Below, in pieces: positions 1 to 5,422 of a DNA stretch of 10,000 nucleotides. Source of the stretch: an uncultured Mycoplasmatota bacterium (lineage in GTDB: Bacteria; Bacillota_I; Bacilli_A; RF39; UBA660); contig USET01000037.1 of assembly GCA_900553765.1 (NCBI GenBank), positions 1-10,000 on the forward strand. Direction: 5' to 3'. Below the pieces are notes generated by a model that did no database searches, was not told where the DNA came from, and worked only from the letters and a program-made list of their open reading frames with translations. Every line of letters starts with the position of its first letter. Positions within the stretch are counted from its first letter, which is position 1. The position numbers were made by a program, and so were the translations under genes.

Positions 1-397
1 TAAAATAATTTTTAGCTTTTAAATAATTTATATTATCTTTAATCCAGCTATTATTAGCAATGATCTTATTGATTTTCATTTCAATTTTCATAGATTGTGT
101 TACAATTAACATTTCATTTTCTAGTAATCCATTTTTCATTTTAAAATTTGTTATATCCTCCCATGAAATAAATAAATTATCATCAATCATCCAATCTCCC
201 CTGACAGGAAACAAATTAATACCTTTTGTACTAAACCCAAATAAATATGAAGTTGCTTGTTCAAAAGCCATTACATTTACTATTCCTGTAGGTAAAACCC
301 ATTTTACTTTAGATTTTGTATGTCCACACAAAACATTATGAGTATAGTCAAAGTTATATCTTTTTAATTCACTTTTTACTTTTTCTAAACTTAACAT
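1..397 (-). CDS. Small protein of unknown function, PH-like paralog (3' end cut by window)
   Basis: An open frame runs from an ATG at 397 leftwards off the window edge, giving 132 codons without a stop. A clear ribosome binding site (GGGAGGA, 402-408) precedes it. The product is an evident paralog of the protein encoded just upstream (413-826). Both begin MLxxE and share GHxKxKxKWxLP near residue 25, a GIxxFP motif near 60, an FxxWxDxxxFKxKxGL stretch near 77-92, then xIxMKI, a Trp near 118 and YLxxxNxF at the end. By comparison with the neighbour only a few C-terminal residues are missing. No signal peptide or membrane segment is visible. Alternating hydrophobic residues suggest a beta-rich, possibly PH-like fold, which is inference only. 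The 15-nt gap to the upstream gene indicates co-transcription. A plus-strand frame over 60-341 is its antisense shadow. Confidence 0.82.
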   Translation of the reverse strand, partial: MLSLEKVKSELKRYNFDYTHNVLCGHTKSKVKWVLPTGIVNVMAFEQATSYLFGFSTKGINLFPVRGDWMIDDNLFISWEDITNFKMKNGLLENEMLIVTQSMKIEMKINKIIANNSWIKDNINYLKAKNYF

Positions 398-412
398 TAT
401 TTCCTCCCATAA

Positions 413-826
413 TTAATTATTATAAAAATGATTGCGTTCAATTAGATATTCGTTATTTTCTTTTACCCATTGATTCATTGCTTTAGTTTTAGGTATTTTC
501 ATTTCTATTATACCGTTATTTAATTTTAACTGTATTTCGTCTTCCAAAATTAATCCTTTTTTAAACTTAAAACCGTTTAGATCATTCCAAGCAACAAAAG
601 ATTGTCCCATTACCTGATATTTGTTATTCAAATCTAATGGAAAGAAAGTTATCCCATTCTCATCAAAGTATATAAAAAATGGTTGAAATTGATCAAATGA
701 ATATATACTAATACCTACTAATGGTAAAATCCATTTTATTTTCATTTTAGGATGTCCAAAAGTTATAGCATTTTTATCTTTTAAATTATACTCTTTTATT
801 ACCTCTTCTAATTGTTCCTCTAACAT
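413..826 (-). CDS. Small protein of unknown function, PH-like (tandem paralog)
   Basis: The gene encodes 137 residues, starts at ATG 826 behind AGGGAGAG and ends in TAA. I do not recognise a named family with certainty. The N-terminal 18 residues are charged and probably helical. Then come GHPKMKIKWILP (24-35), several short hydrophobic stretches resembling beta strands (38-64), FVAWNDLNGFKFKKGL (77-92) and a C-terminal helix with Trp120. This order (strands, then a terminal helix) resembles small bacterial PH-like proteins, but that is inference. It lacks a signal peptide and membrane segments, so it should be cytoplasmic. It is the first gene of a two-gene unit with its paralog at 1-397. 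An extended -10 promoter lies about 40 nt upstream, directly abutting the terminator of the XRE regulator gene, so the pair is probably transcribed independently of that regulator. Confidence 0.8.
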   Translation of the reverse strand: MLEEQLEEVIKEYNLKDKNAITFGHPKMKIKWILPLVGISIYSFDQFQPFFIYFDENGITFFPLDLNNKYQVMGQSFVAWNDLNGFKFKKGLILEDEIQLKLNNGIIEMKIPKTKAMNQWVKENNEYLIERNHFYNN

Positions 827-866
827 GTTTTTCTCTCCCTTTTAAACTACTGTGTTTATTAAGATC

Positions 867-875
867 ATTATATCA
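867..875 (-). promoter_or_regulatory. Extended -10 promoter for the paralog pair
   Basis: On the minus strand TGATATAAT is a perfect extended -10 (TGnTATAAT) about 40 nt upstream of the ATG at 826. No good -35 is present; that region is occupied by the upstream gene's terminator. Confidence 0.65.
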
Positions 876-877
876 TG

Positions 878-909
878 AAAAAAGCAAATCTTCTACAGCG
901 TCGATTTGC
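878..909 (-). terminator. Intrinsic terminator of the XRE regulator gene
   Basis: Minus-strand hairpin GCAAATC/GATTTGC (903-909 with 884-890), extendable by an A-U and a G-U pair, with a 12-nt loop and followed by six T. It lies about 20 nt after the TGA stop at 928. It belongs to a module duplicated at 1746-1805. Confidence 0.8.
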
Positions 910-927
910 TCCATAAATCGTAATTTA

Positions 928-1638
928 TCATTTACAAAAATGATCTATGTTATCTCTATCATATTTTTGATTTTTCATCACTTTAAATGTTTCATTATCT
1001 TTGTTTACATTACATCTTATCACATCGTAAAATGGTGTATCATAATACATGACATGTTCTCCTGAAACTTTTACTAATGAAAATCTTGGCGCTTGATGAA
1101 TACGAACAACACCAATATAATCTACTGCCATCAATACCACTACAAATATTAAAAAATAACTAAAATTACACATTAATCTTTTCGGGTATGTGAAACGTTT
1201 TGTAAATTTACTAACACCCATCAAAGAAATGATTGCACCAAAAACTGAATAGATAGATCCCCAACTACTTTCACTAGGAAAGATTCCAATCGCAGTAATT
1301 GAAATGAAAGCTCCAAATACCATGAGTATCAAACCAATAAAGTTATTTTTATTCTCTATTTTTTTATTAGTGTAGTCTATTGTGTTGATTATATTTTCTT
1401 CTAGTTTCTCTTGATATTCTTTTTCTTGAACTTTTTCCCCACTCATCAAATCATTTACGGAAATATCAAGCTCATTACATAAAGGTTTAAATAGCGACAA
1501 ATCAGGCATATTTCTTCCATTCTCCCAATTTCCAACAGTACGATCTGATACACCTAATGTTTCTGATAATTCTCGTTGTGTCATATTTTTCTCTTTTCTG
1601 CACTGTGCAATAAATTTACCGATTTTTTCTTGATTCAT
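928..1638 (-). CDS. Membrane-anchored XRE-family transcriptional regulator
   Basis: The product has 236 residues and starts at ATG 1638 behind AAAGGAGA. Residues about 6-62 form a classic XRE/Cro-C1 helix-turn-helix: IGKFIAQCRKEKNMTQRELS, then VSDRTVGNWENGRNMPD, the recognition-helix signature. A charged, probably helical linker (68-98) leads to three hydrophobic segments (about 99-119, 126-142 and 157-178). With the DNA-binding part in the cytoplasm, three crossings would put the C-terminal ~58 residues outside. That tail holds two cysteines (Cys209 and Cys235) and a YYDTPFYDV motif. The architecture is known in Bacillota for regulators that may sense membrane or envelope conditions; the signal and targets here are unknown. 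It ends in TGA followed by a terminator, so it appears monocistronic. A 7+7 inverted repeat at its probable transcription start could be an autoregulatory operator. Confidence 0.88.
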   Translation of the reverse strand: MNQEKIGKFIAQCRKEKNMTQRELSETLGVSDRTVGNWENGRNMPDLSLFKPLCNELDISVNDLMSGEKVQEKEYQEKLEENIINTIDYTNKKIENKNNFIGLILMVFGAFISITAIGIFPSESSWGSIYSVFGAIISLMGVSKFTKRFTYPKRLMCNFSYFLIFVVVLMAVDYIGVVRIHQAPRFSLVKVSGEHVMYYDTPFYDVIRCNVNKDNETFKVMKNQKYDRDNIDHFCK

Positions 1639-1731
1639 CTTTTCTCTCCTTTCACAACACTATTTTATAATGTTAAATTTTTTTATTACAGGAAATATTT
1701 CAAGGGTACGGATCAATTTCTATCTACCGAC

Positions 1732-1746
1732 TATTTATAATAAATA
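1732..1746. promoter_or_regulatory. Candidate operator: perfect inverted repeat
   Basis: TATTTAT-A-ATAAATA is a perfect 7-bp inverted repeat with a one-base centre. It overlaps the end of the -10 at 1746-1751 and covers the expected transcription start. A self-binding site for the XRE regulator is plausible, but the DNA is very AT-rich and chance cannot be excluded. Confidence 0.3.
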
Positions 1747-1751
1747 TTATA
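1746..1751 (-). promoter_or_regulatory. Probable -10 for the XRE regulator gene
   Basis: Minus-strand TATAAT, at the same position relative to the terminator as the -10 of module copy 1. It lacks the TG extension (here it is TAG) and a convincing -35. It would give a leader of about 100 nt before ATG 1638. A weaker TATAAA at 1664-1669 is an alternative. Confidence 0.45.
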
Positions 1752-1757
1752 CTATGG

Positions 1758-1788
1758 AAAAAGCAGATCTTATACAATCTTGATCCGC
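1758..1788 (-). terminator. Intrinsic terminator of the hydrolase operon
   Basis: Minus-strand hairpin GCGGATC/GATCTGC (1782-1788 with 1763-1769; one G-U pair), extendable by three A-U pairs, with a 12-nt loop and a T-tract. It lies about 20 nt downstream of the hydrolase stop codon. Confidence 0.78.
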
Positions 1789-1809
1789 TTTATAAATTAT
1801 AATTTGAAT

Positions 1810-2565
1810 TTATTTTTTTAATACTTTATTTAATGTTTTAATATGTTCTTCGGGATTAATCAGTGCATCTTCACAATGACCTTTTCCTTTTAAACAAATA
1901 GTAGTAGTATTTTGATAGTTTTTCCTCAAATAATGTGCAACTTTACGAAATAAAATCTCATTTATTTTACTACCATAAAAATAATAAATCTCTGTATTTG
2001 GTGTGTTAATATCGCTAGGTAAATTAAATTTTCCAACTTCCTGAACACAATTAATTATTGTTTTATCTGACAGATAATCAAACAACTCTAAAAACACATC
2101 TACTTTATCTTCGCTAATAATAGTGCCAATGGCTTGTTTTATGGTTCTTTCATCTCTATTTTGAGTTTTATGAGTAATATTCAAATACCATTTTGTAAAA
2201 TAATTTGTCATAAATTTATTCCAAGATAAAAGAGGAGAACTCTCTAATATTAGTTTTTCTATTTCTATATTTTTATTCTTCCAAATATAACTTGCTAAAA
2301 TTCCACCCATACTCATACCATAAATTGCAAAAACTTTATTACCATATTTAGTAATATAGTATTCTTCTAATTCTTTAGCACAAATATCGAATGATACAAA
2401 ATCCTCTTTCTCATTGATATTATGACCTGCAAGAATCGGTACAATTACACAGTAGTCATTTTTATAGTAATCAATATAATCATCCCATATTTGATATGGA
2501 CTTTGAAAACCGTGAATCAAAATGATTTTCTCATTTTTGGGATTACCATATTCTAATATTTCCAT
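1810..2565 (-). CDS. Alpha/beta hydrolase family protein
   Basis: The product has 251 residues. An early beta strand leads into IILIHGF (14-20), the HG oxyanion-hole motif. The nucleophile elbow is GMSMGG with Ser85, and the catalytic His is His230 in KGKGHCE. The acid is not obvious: the strand YYFYGSK (194-200) that usually precedes it is followed by INE, making Glu203 a candidate. Fold and length fit small cytoplasmic alpha/beta hydrolases of Bacillota (esterase, lipase or peptidase-like); the substrate cannot be read from sequence. There is no signal peptide. It is the last gene of a three-gene operon, 23 nt after the SRPBCC-like gene, and is followed by a terminator. Its leader (2571-2594) is identical to that of the first operon gene. 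Arginine codons in this operon are nearly all AGA/AGG. Confidence 0.88.
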   Translation of the reverse strand: MEILEYGNPKNEKIILIHGFQSPYQIWDDYIDYYKNDYCVIVPILAGHNINEKEDFVSFDICAKELEEYYITKYGNKVFAIYGMSMGGILASYIWKNKNIEIEKLILESSPLLSWNKFMTNYFTKWYLNITHKTQNRDERTIKQAIGTIISEDKVDVFLELFDYLSDKTIINCVQEVGKFNLPSDINTPNTEIYYFYGSKINEILFRKVAHYLRKNYQNTTTICLKGKGHCEDALINPEEHIKTLNKVLKK

Positions 2566-2570
2566 CTCAA

Positions 2571-2594
2571 CAACTCACTTTCAAATTACTATTT
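2571..2594 (-). repeat. 24-bp perfect direct repeat, copy 1 (leader of hydrolase gene)
   Basis: Identical over 24 bases to 3501-3524 and placed at the same distance (5 nt) from the start codon. It carries the ribosome binding region (GAAAGTGAG) and overlaps the last two codons (AAA TAG) of the SRPBCC-like gene. Confidence 0.92.
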
Positions 2595-2987
2595 GTTTAA
2601 TTCTCTTTCTAAATCTCTCATATATCTTTTTTGTTGACTTTTTAAATAAAATTTTGCTAACATTTTCATTATAAAACTATTAACCTCTATTTCTTCTGTA
2701 AAATCTAATTCAATATTACCATTTGGAAGTTCTTTAAAAATACCTATCCATTTTCCTTTTAGATTTTCATTTTTTAATTCAAATTTATATACTTTTAATT
2801 TTTCTTTTGAAATAATAGTAAAATAAGTAGGAAAATTCTTTTTTGTATATTCAACAAAATGTGTATTATCTATGATTTCTATTTTTGATAAATCGCTTCT
2901 CCAAGCAAAATTGGCATTATCTGTAATAATATCCCATAATTTATTTTTATCACAATTAAATTCTTTTTTTATATTTGACCTAATCAT
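2589..2987 (-). CDS. SRPBCC/START-like ligand-binding fold protein
   Basis: The product has 132 residues, starts at ATG 2987 behind TGGAGGT and ends in TAG. It opens with a strand and a helix (IKKEFNCDKNKLWDIITD, 6-23), then WRSDLSKIEII, short strands, KWIGIFKEL (79-87), IELDFTEEIEV (92-102) and a long C-terminal helix (104-131). Strand-helix-strands-long helix is the SRPBCC/polyketide-cyclase (START-like) pattern. Members bind hydrophobic small molecules in a cavity between the sheet and the last helix. Many are uncharacterised and no catalytic residue can be pointed to here. It lies 31 nt after the MGMT-like gene and 23 nt before the hydrolase, so all three are probably co-transcribed. It is very AT-rich and all five arginines use AGA or AGG. 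Confidence 0.75.
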   Translation of the reverse strand: MIRSNIKKEFNCDKNKLWDIITDNANFAWRSDLSKIEIIDNTHFVEYTKKNFPTYFTIISKEKLKVYKFELKNENLKGKWIGIFKELPNGNIELDFTEEIEVNSFIMKMLAKFYLKSQQKRYMRDLERELNK

Positions 2988-3018
2988 AGATATACCTCCA
3001 TAACTTATTAAACTTGAA

Positions 3019-3495
3019 TTATAATTCTATTAAAACATTTTCAAAATCTTTAACATAATATTTTATATTTTTTGTTCCCTTTGAAATGATAGTATGTCCT
3101 TCTTCTTCAAGTAATCTTTTTTGTAATTTTATTCCCTCTGGATATTTAACATTTAATTCTCCATCTGATTTCAAAGTTCTCCAATATGGTGTAATATCTT
3201 CATCTCTTTGATAACTAGCCCAAGCAACTATATTTACAAATATACCTGCTGTCATAGGATCAGTGAAGTCTGCATTATTTGTCTTTGCTAGATAATCTCT
3301 CATAACACTAACAGTTATAAGTTTTCCCTTTGGTACTTTTTTCATTAACTCATCATAATAAATAGGTGGTGCAAAAAACATTTTAGTTCCACCATATTTT
3401 TTTATTATTTTTTCATCTTCTACTATTTGTATTTTAGGCATATCTTTATTGTTTTTCATCATAGTATTAAAATCTTTTTTATTCTCATTAGCCAT
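3019..3495 (-). CDS. MGMT-like (alkyltransferase-like) DNA-binding domain protein without cysteine
   Basis: The product has 158 residues. The first ~35 are polar and probably disordered. Residues 48-137 resemble the DNA-binding domain of O6-alkylguanine-DNA alkyltransferases: VPKGKLITVSVMRDYLA (54-70), MTAGIFVNI (81-89), then TPYWRTLKSDGEL (102-114) and LLEEEGHTI (128-136). The family's active-site PCHR is PYWR (103-106), and the whole protein contains no cysteine, so it cannot transfer alkyl groups to itself. This fits the MGMT-family/ATL proteins, which bind DNA; known ATLs flag alkylated bases for nucleotide excision repair. That role is inference here. It is the first gene of a three-gene operon, with an extended -10 about 45 nt upstream. 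Its leader repeats at the hydrolase gene, and all four arginines are AGA. Confidence 0.82.
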   Translation of the reverse strand: MANENKKDFNTMMKNNKDMPKIQIVEDEKIIKKYGGTKMFFAPPIYYDELMKKVPKGKLITVSVMRDYLAKTNNADFTDPMTAGIFVNIVAWASYQRDEDITPYWRTLKSDGELNVKYPEGIKLQKRLLEEEGHTIISKGTKNIKYYVKDFENVLIEL

Positions 3496-3500
3496 ATTAT

Positions 3501-3524
3501 CAACTCACTTTCAAATTACTATTT
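3501..3524 (-). repeat. 24-bp perfect direct repeat, copy 2 (leader of MGMT-like gene)
   Basis: Identical to 2571-2594, starting 930 bp away. Identity stops abruptly on both sides. It lies between the operon promoter and the first start codon. Confidence 0.92.
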
Positions 3525-3541
3525 AACGTTCTGTTTAGATC

Positions 3542-3550
3542 ATTATACCA
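3542..3550 (-). promoter_or_regulatory. Extended -10 promoter of the MGMT-like/SRPBCC/hydrolase operon
   Basis: Minus-strand TGGTATAAT about 45 nt upstream of ATG 3495, with no strong -35. The following bases, TATAATGATCT, are identical to those at the promoter of the 413-826 gene. Confidence 0.62.
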
Positions 3551-3598
3551 TTTATTTTTAAAATGAAAAAGATAATACTATAGAGAAATATGAACATG

Positions 3599-3625
3599 AA
3601 AAAACTAGGCAAAATACCTAGTTTT
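3599..3625 (-). terminator. Intrinsic terminator after tRNA-Met
   Basis: A perfect 9-bp stem AAAACTAGG/CCTAGTTTT (3617-3625 with 3601-3609), a 7-nt loop and further T. It starts 11 nt past the tRNA CCA end. No separate terminator is visible after gpmI, so it may also stop gpmI read-through. Confidence 0.85.
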
Positions 3626-3636
3626 GATTTTCTATA

Positions 3637-3713
3637 TGGTAGCGACGGAGGGGATCGAACCCCCGACCTTTCGGGTATGAACCGAACGCTCTAGCCAGCT
3701 GAGCTACATCGCC
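3637..3713 (-). tRNA. tRNA-Met (CAU), elongator type
   Basis: This is a 77-nt cloverleaf on the minus strand. The acceptor stem is GGCGATG/CGTCGCT with a G1-U72 pair, the D-stem GCTC/GAGC, the anticodon stem TTCGG/CCGAA around TTCATAC (anticodon CAT at 3677-3679), the T-stem GGGGG/CCCTC with one G-U pair, and T-loop TTCGATC. The discriminator is A and CCA is encoded. The initiator is excluded because position 1 is paired and the three G-C pairs at the base of the anticodon stem are missing. The sequence matches my memory of Bacilli elongator tRNA-Met, including G1-U72, rather than the lysidine-modified tRNA-Ile2. Confidence 0.95.
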
Positions 3714-3733
3714 ATATCAAAGTCAACGTATTC

Positions 3734-3762
3734 ATTATATCAAACACATCGACATTTGACAA
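3734..3762 (-). promoter_or_regulatory. Promoter of tRNA-Met
   Basis: -35 TTGTCA (3757-3762), a 17-nt spacer and -10 TATAAT (3734-3739) with a TG extension. It is the best two-part promoter in the window and would start about 13 nt before the mature tRNA. Confidence 0.82.
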
Positions 3763-3781
3763 TATCTTTTTTACATTTTTA

Positions 3782-5290
3782 TTATTTTTGTCTTTCGATT
3801 AACGATTCTCCTGTCATTTCTTCAGGCTTTTCTAACCCCATTAAATCCAAGATCGTCGGTGCGATATCACCAAGTTTTCCTGGGTGTAATTTCAGTCCTC
3901 TCTCCGTGATGATGAACGGAACTGGATTGGTCGTATGAGCCGTTAAAATGTTATCATTTTCATCTAACATTTCTTCACAATTTCCATGATCGGCAGTTAC
4001 AATTAAAATACCGCCTAATTCCATAACACGATCATAAATCTTTTTAAGATCACGATCTACAGTTTCCACTGCTTCTATCGCTGCTTCTAAAACACCTGTA
4101 TGTCCTACCATGTCCCCATTAGCAAAATTTAAAATGACTAAATCTGTATGGGGTAATTCTGCTAAAAGCTTCTCTGTTACTTCATCAGCGCTCATCGACG
4201 GCTTTAAATCATATGTAGCAACTTTAGGTGATGGAATCAATATCTTCTTTTCGTTTTTATATTCTACTTCTTTTCCACCATCAAAGAAGAACGTAACATG
4301 AGCATATTTCTCTGTTTCTGCAATTCTCAACTGAGATAAATTTTGCTTTTCAATATATTCTCCTAAGATATTCGTAAGTTCTGGATCGTTGAATGCGTGG
4401 GGTGCTTTTACCGTATTTACAACAGGTAACATCGTAATCGTCTTGACGTTGTGAAACTCTACTGTTTCCATGTCAACTTCCGTTGGGTTGGTAATAGCTG
4501 TAAATAATTCACGTAAGCGATCCTTTCTGAAATTATATGCGATCACTCCATCGTTTTCTTCGACATTTCCATGTTCCGTAAATTTCGCAGGCAAGAAAAA
4601 CTCATCGATTACTTCGTTGTGGTAACTTTTTTCAATATAATCGTGAATTGATGGCTCTACTTCCCCCACGTTATTTACGATGACATCATATGCCTTTTTA
4701 AGTCTATCAAAATTATTATCGCGATCCATCGCGTAATATCTTCCACTGACAGATGCGATCGTTCCAAATCCTAATGCCTTTAATTTTTCTTCTACTTTTG
4801 AAAGATACTGATATGCACTTTTTGGTGCGACATCTCTACCATCTGTAAATAGATGAAGATAGACATTTTTTACATTTTCCTTTTGGCACATATCTAAAAG
4901 TGCTAACAAATGATTAATATGAGAGTGGACACCCCCATCACTAATGAGTCCCATAATGTGCAATTTTGAATTGTTTTCTTTGACATGATTCATAACACTT
5001 TTGATGACGTCGTTTTCAAAAAACGTCTTTGTTTCAATCGCTTGATTGATGAGTTCAAGTGGTTGATATACAATTCTACCTGCACCAATATTCATATGTC
5101 CTACTTCGCTATTTCCCATTTGTCCTTTTGGTAATCCAACAAGCTGTCCTGATGCCGTTAGAGTCGTGCGTGGGTATTCGTTCCACAACTGATTAAAAAC
5201 TGGATTTTTCGCAAGCGCTACCGCATTTCCATGCGTTTCTTCTCTCAATCCATATCCATCTAAAATCGTGAGTACGATTGGTTTTTTCAT
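3782..5290 (-). CDS. gpmI: 2,3-bisphosphoglycerate-independent phosphoglycerate mutase
   Basis: The product has 502 residues, close to the usual ~510. It interconverts 3- and 2-phosphoglycerate in glycolysis and gluconeogenesis through a phosphoserine intermediate and is a cytosolic, Mn-dependent enzyme of the alkaline phosphatase superfamily. All key residues are present: Asp11 (ILDGYG), the nucleophile Ser61 in GNSEVGH, and Asp434/His435 (TADHGN) for one metal; Asp393 and His397 (NGDMVGH) and His452 (HTTNPVP) for the other. The substrate-binding motifs HSHINH (122-127), FTDGRD (148-153), SGRYYAMDRD (182-191) and FRKDR (254-258) lie in the inserted transferase domain. The start is set by AGGAGGA at 5298-5304. 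It stands alone rather than in a gap-pgk-tpi-eno cluster. Its promoter is divergent from the DUF1848 gene, and tRNA-Met lies 68 nt downstream. Confidence 0.98.
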   Translation of the reverse strand: MKKPIVLTILDGYGLREETHGNAVALAKNPVFNQLWNEYPRTTLTASGQLVGLPKGQMGNSEVGHMNIGAGRIVYQPLELINQAIETKTFFENDVIKSVMNHVKENNSKLHIMGLISDGGVHSHINHLLALLDMCQKENVKNVYLHLFTDGRDVAPKSAYQYLSKVEEKLKALGFGTIASVSGRYYAMDRDNNFDRLKKAYDVIVNNVGEVEPSIHDYIEKSYHNEVIDEFFLPAKFTEHGNVEENDGVIAYNFRKDRLRELFTAITNPTEVDMETVEFHNVKTITMLPVVNTVKAPHAFNDPELTNILGEYIEKQNLSQLRIAETEKYAHVTFFFDGGKEVEYKNEKKILIPSPKVATYDLKPSMSADEVTEKLLAELPHTDLVILNFANGDMVGHTGVLEAAIEAVETVDRDLKKIYDRVMELGGILIVTADHGNCEEMLDENDNILTAHTTNPVPFIITERGLKLHPGKLGDIAPTILDLMGLEKPEEMTGESLIERQK

Positions 5291-5327
5291 TTTATCATCC
5301 TCCTATATTGATTTTGACTACGTTACC

Positions 5328-5336
5328 ATTATACCA
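5328..5336 (-). promoter_or_regulatory. Extended -10 promoter of gpmI
   Basis: Minus-strand TGGTATAAT ending about 37 nt upstream of ATG 5290. No convincing -35. It gives a short leader containing the AGGAGGA site. Confidence 0.65.
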
Positions 5337-5369
5337 TGATTCCCTCAGTTTCTCTATCTTTTTCTCTCG

Positions 5370-5398
5370 TTGTATTCTCGTGATAAATATGATACGAT
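5370..5398 (+). promoter_or_regulatory. Promoter of the DUF1848 gene
   Basis: TTGTAT (5370-5375), a 17-nt spacer and TACGAT (5393-5398). The expected transcription start near 5405 argues against the ATG at 5408 and for the ATG at 5423. Confidence 0.55.
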
Positions 5399-5422
5399 AC
5401 CTAATACATGGGTGGTGAGATT

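Larger units (their letters stand above)
867..926 (-). repeat. Terminator-promoter module, copy 1
   Basis: Positions 867-926 align without gaps to 1746-1805, with 45 of 60 bases identical by hand count. The module comprises the tail after the stop codon, the terminator hairpin and the -10 of the next gene. Confidence 0.75.
1746..1805 (-). repeat. Terminator-promoter module, copy 2
   Basis: Gapless counterpart of 867-926 (45 of 60 identical). It follows the hydrolase stop and contains that operon's terminator plus the TATAAT for the next gene. Changes inside the stem keep pairing possible. Confidence 0.75.

Noticed and set aside
60..341. Plus-strand open frame of 93 codons
   Set aside because: It is antisense to the partial paralog at 1-397, which has a good ribosome binding site and clear similarity to its neighbour. 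The plus frame has neither.
3019..3495. Active O6-methylguanine-DNA methyltransferase
   Set aside because: The active-site cysteine is replaced and the protein has no cysteine.
3637..3713. tRNA read as initiator tRNA-fMet or as tRNA-Ile2 (lysidine)
   Set aside because: Position 1 pairs with 72 (G-U) and the GGG/CCC anticodon-stem signature of the initiator is absent. Overall sequence fits elongator tRNA-Met of Bacilli much better than tRNA-Ile2.
3714..3781. Separate intrinsic terminator for gpmI
   Set aside because: No stem with a T-tract can be drawn there; the bases are accounted for by the tRNA promoter. Termination more likely occurs after the tRNA.
5408..5422. Upstream ATG as start of the DUF1848 protein
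   Set aside because: It would lie next to the predicted transcription start without a ribosome binding site. The next ATG has GGTGGTGAG before it and matches the family N-terminus.
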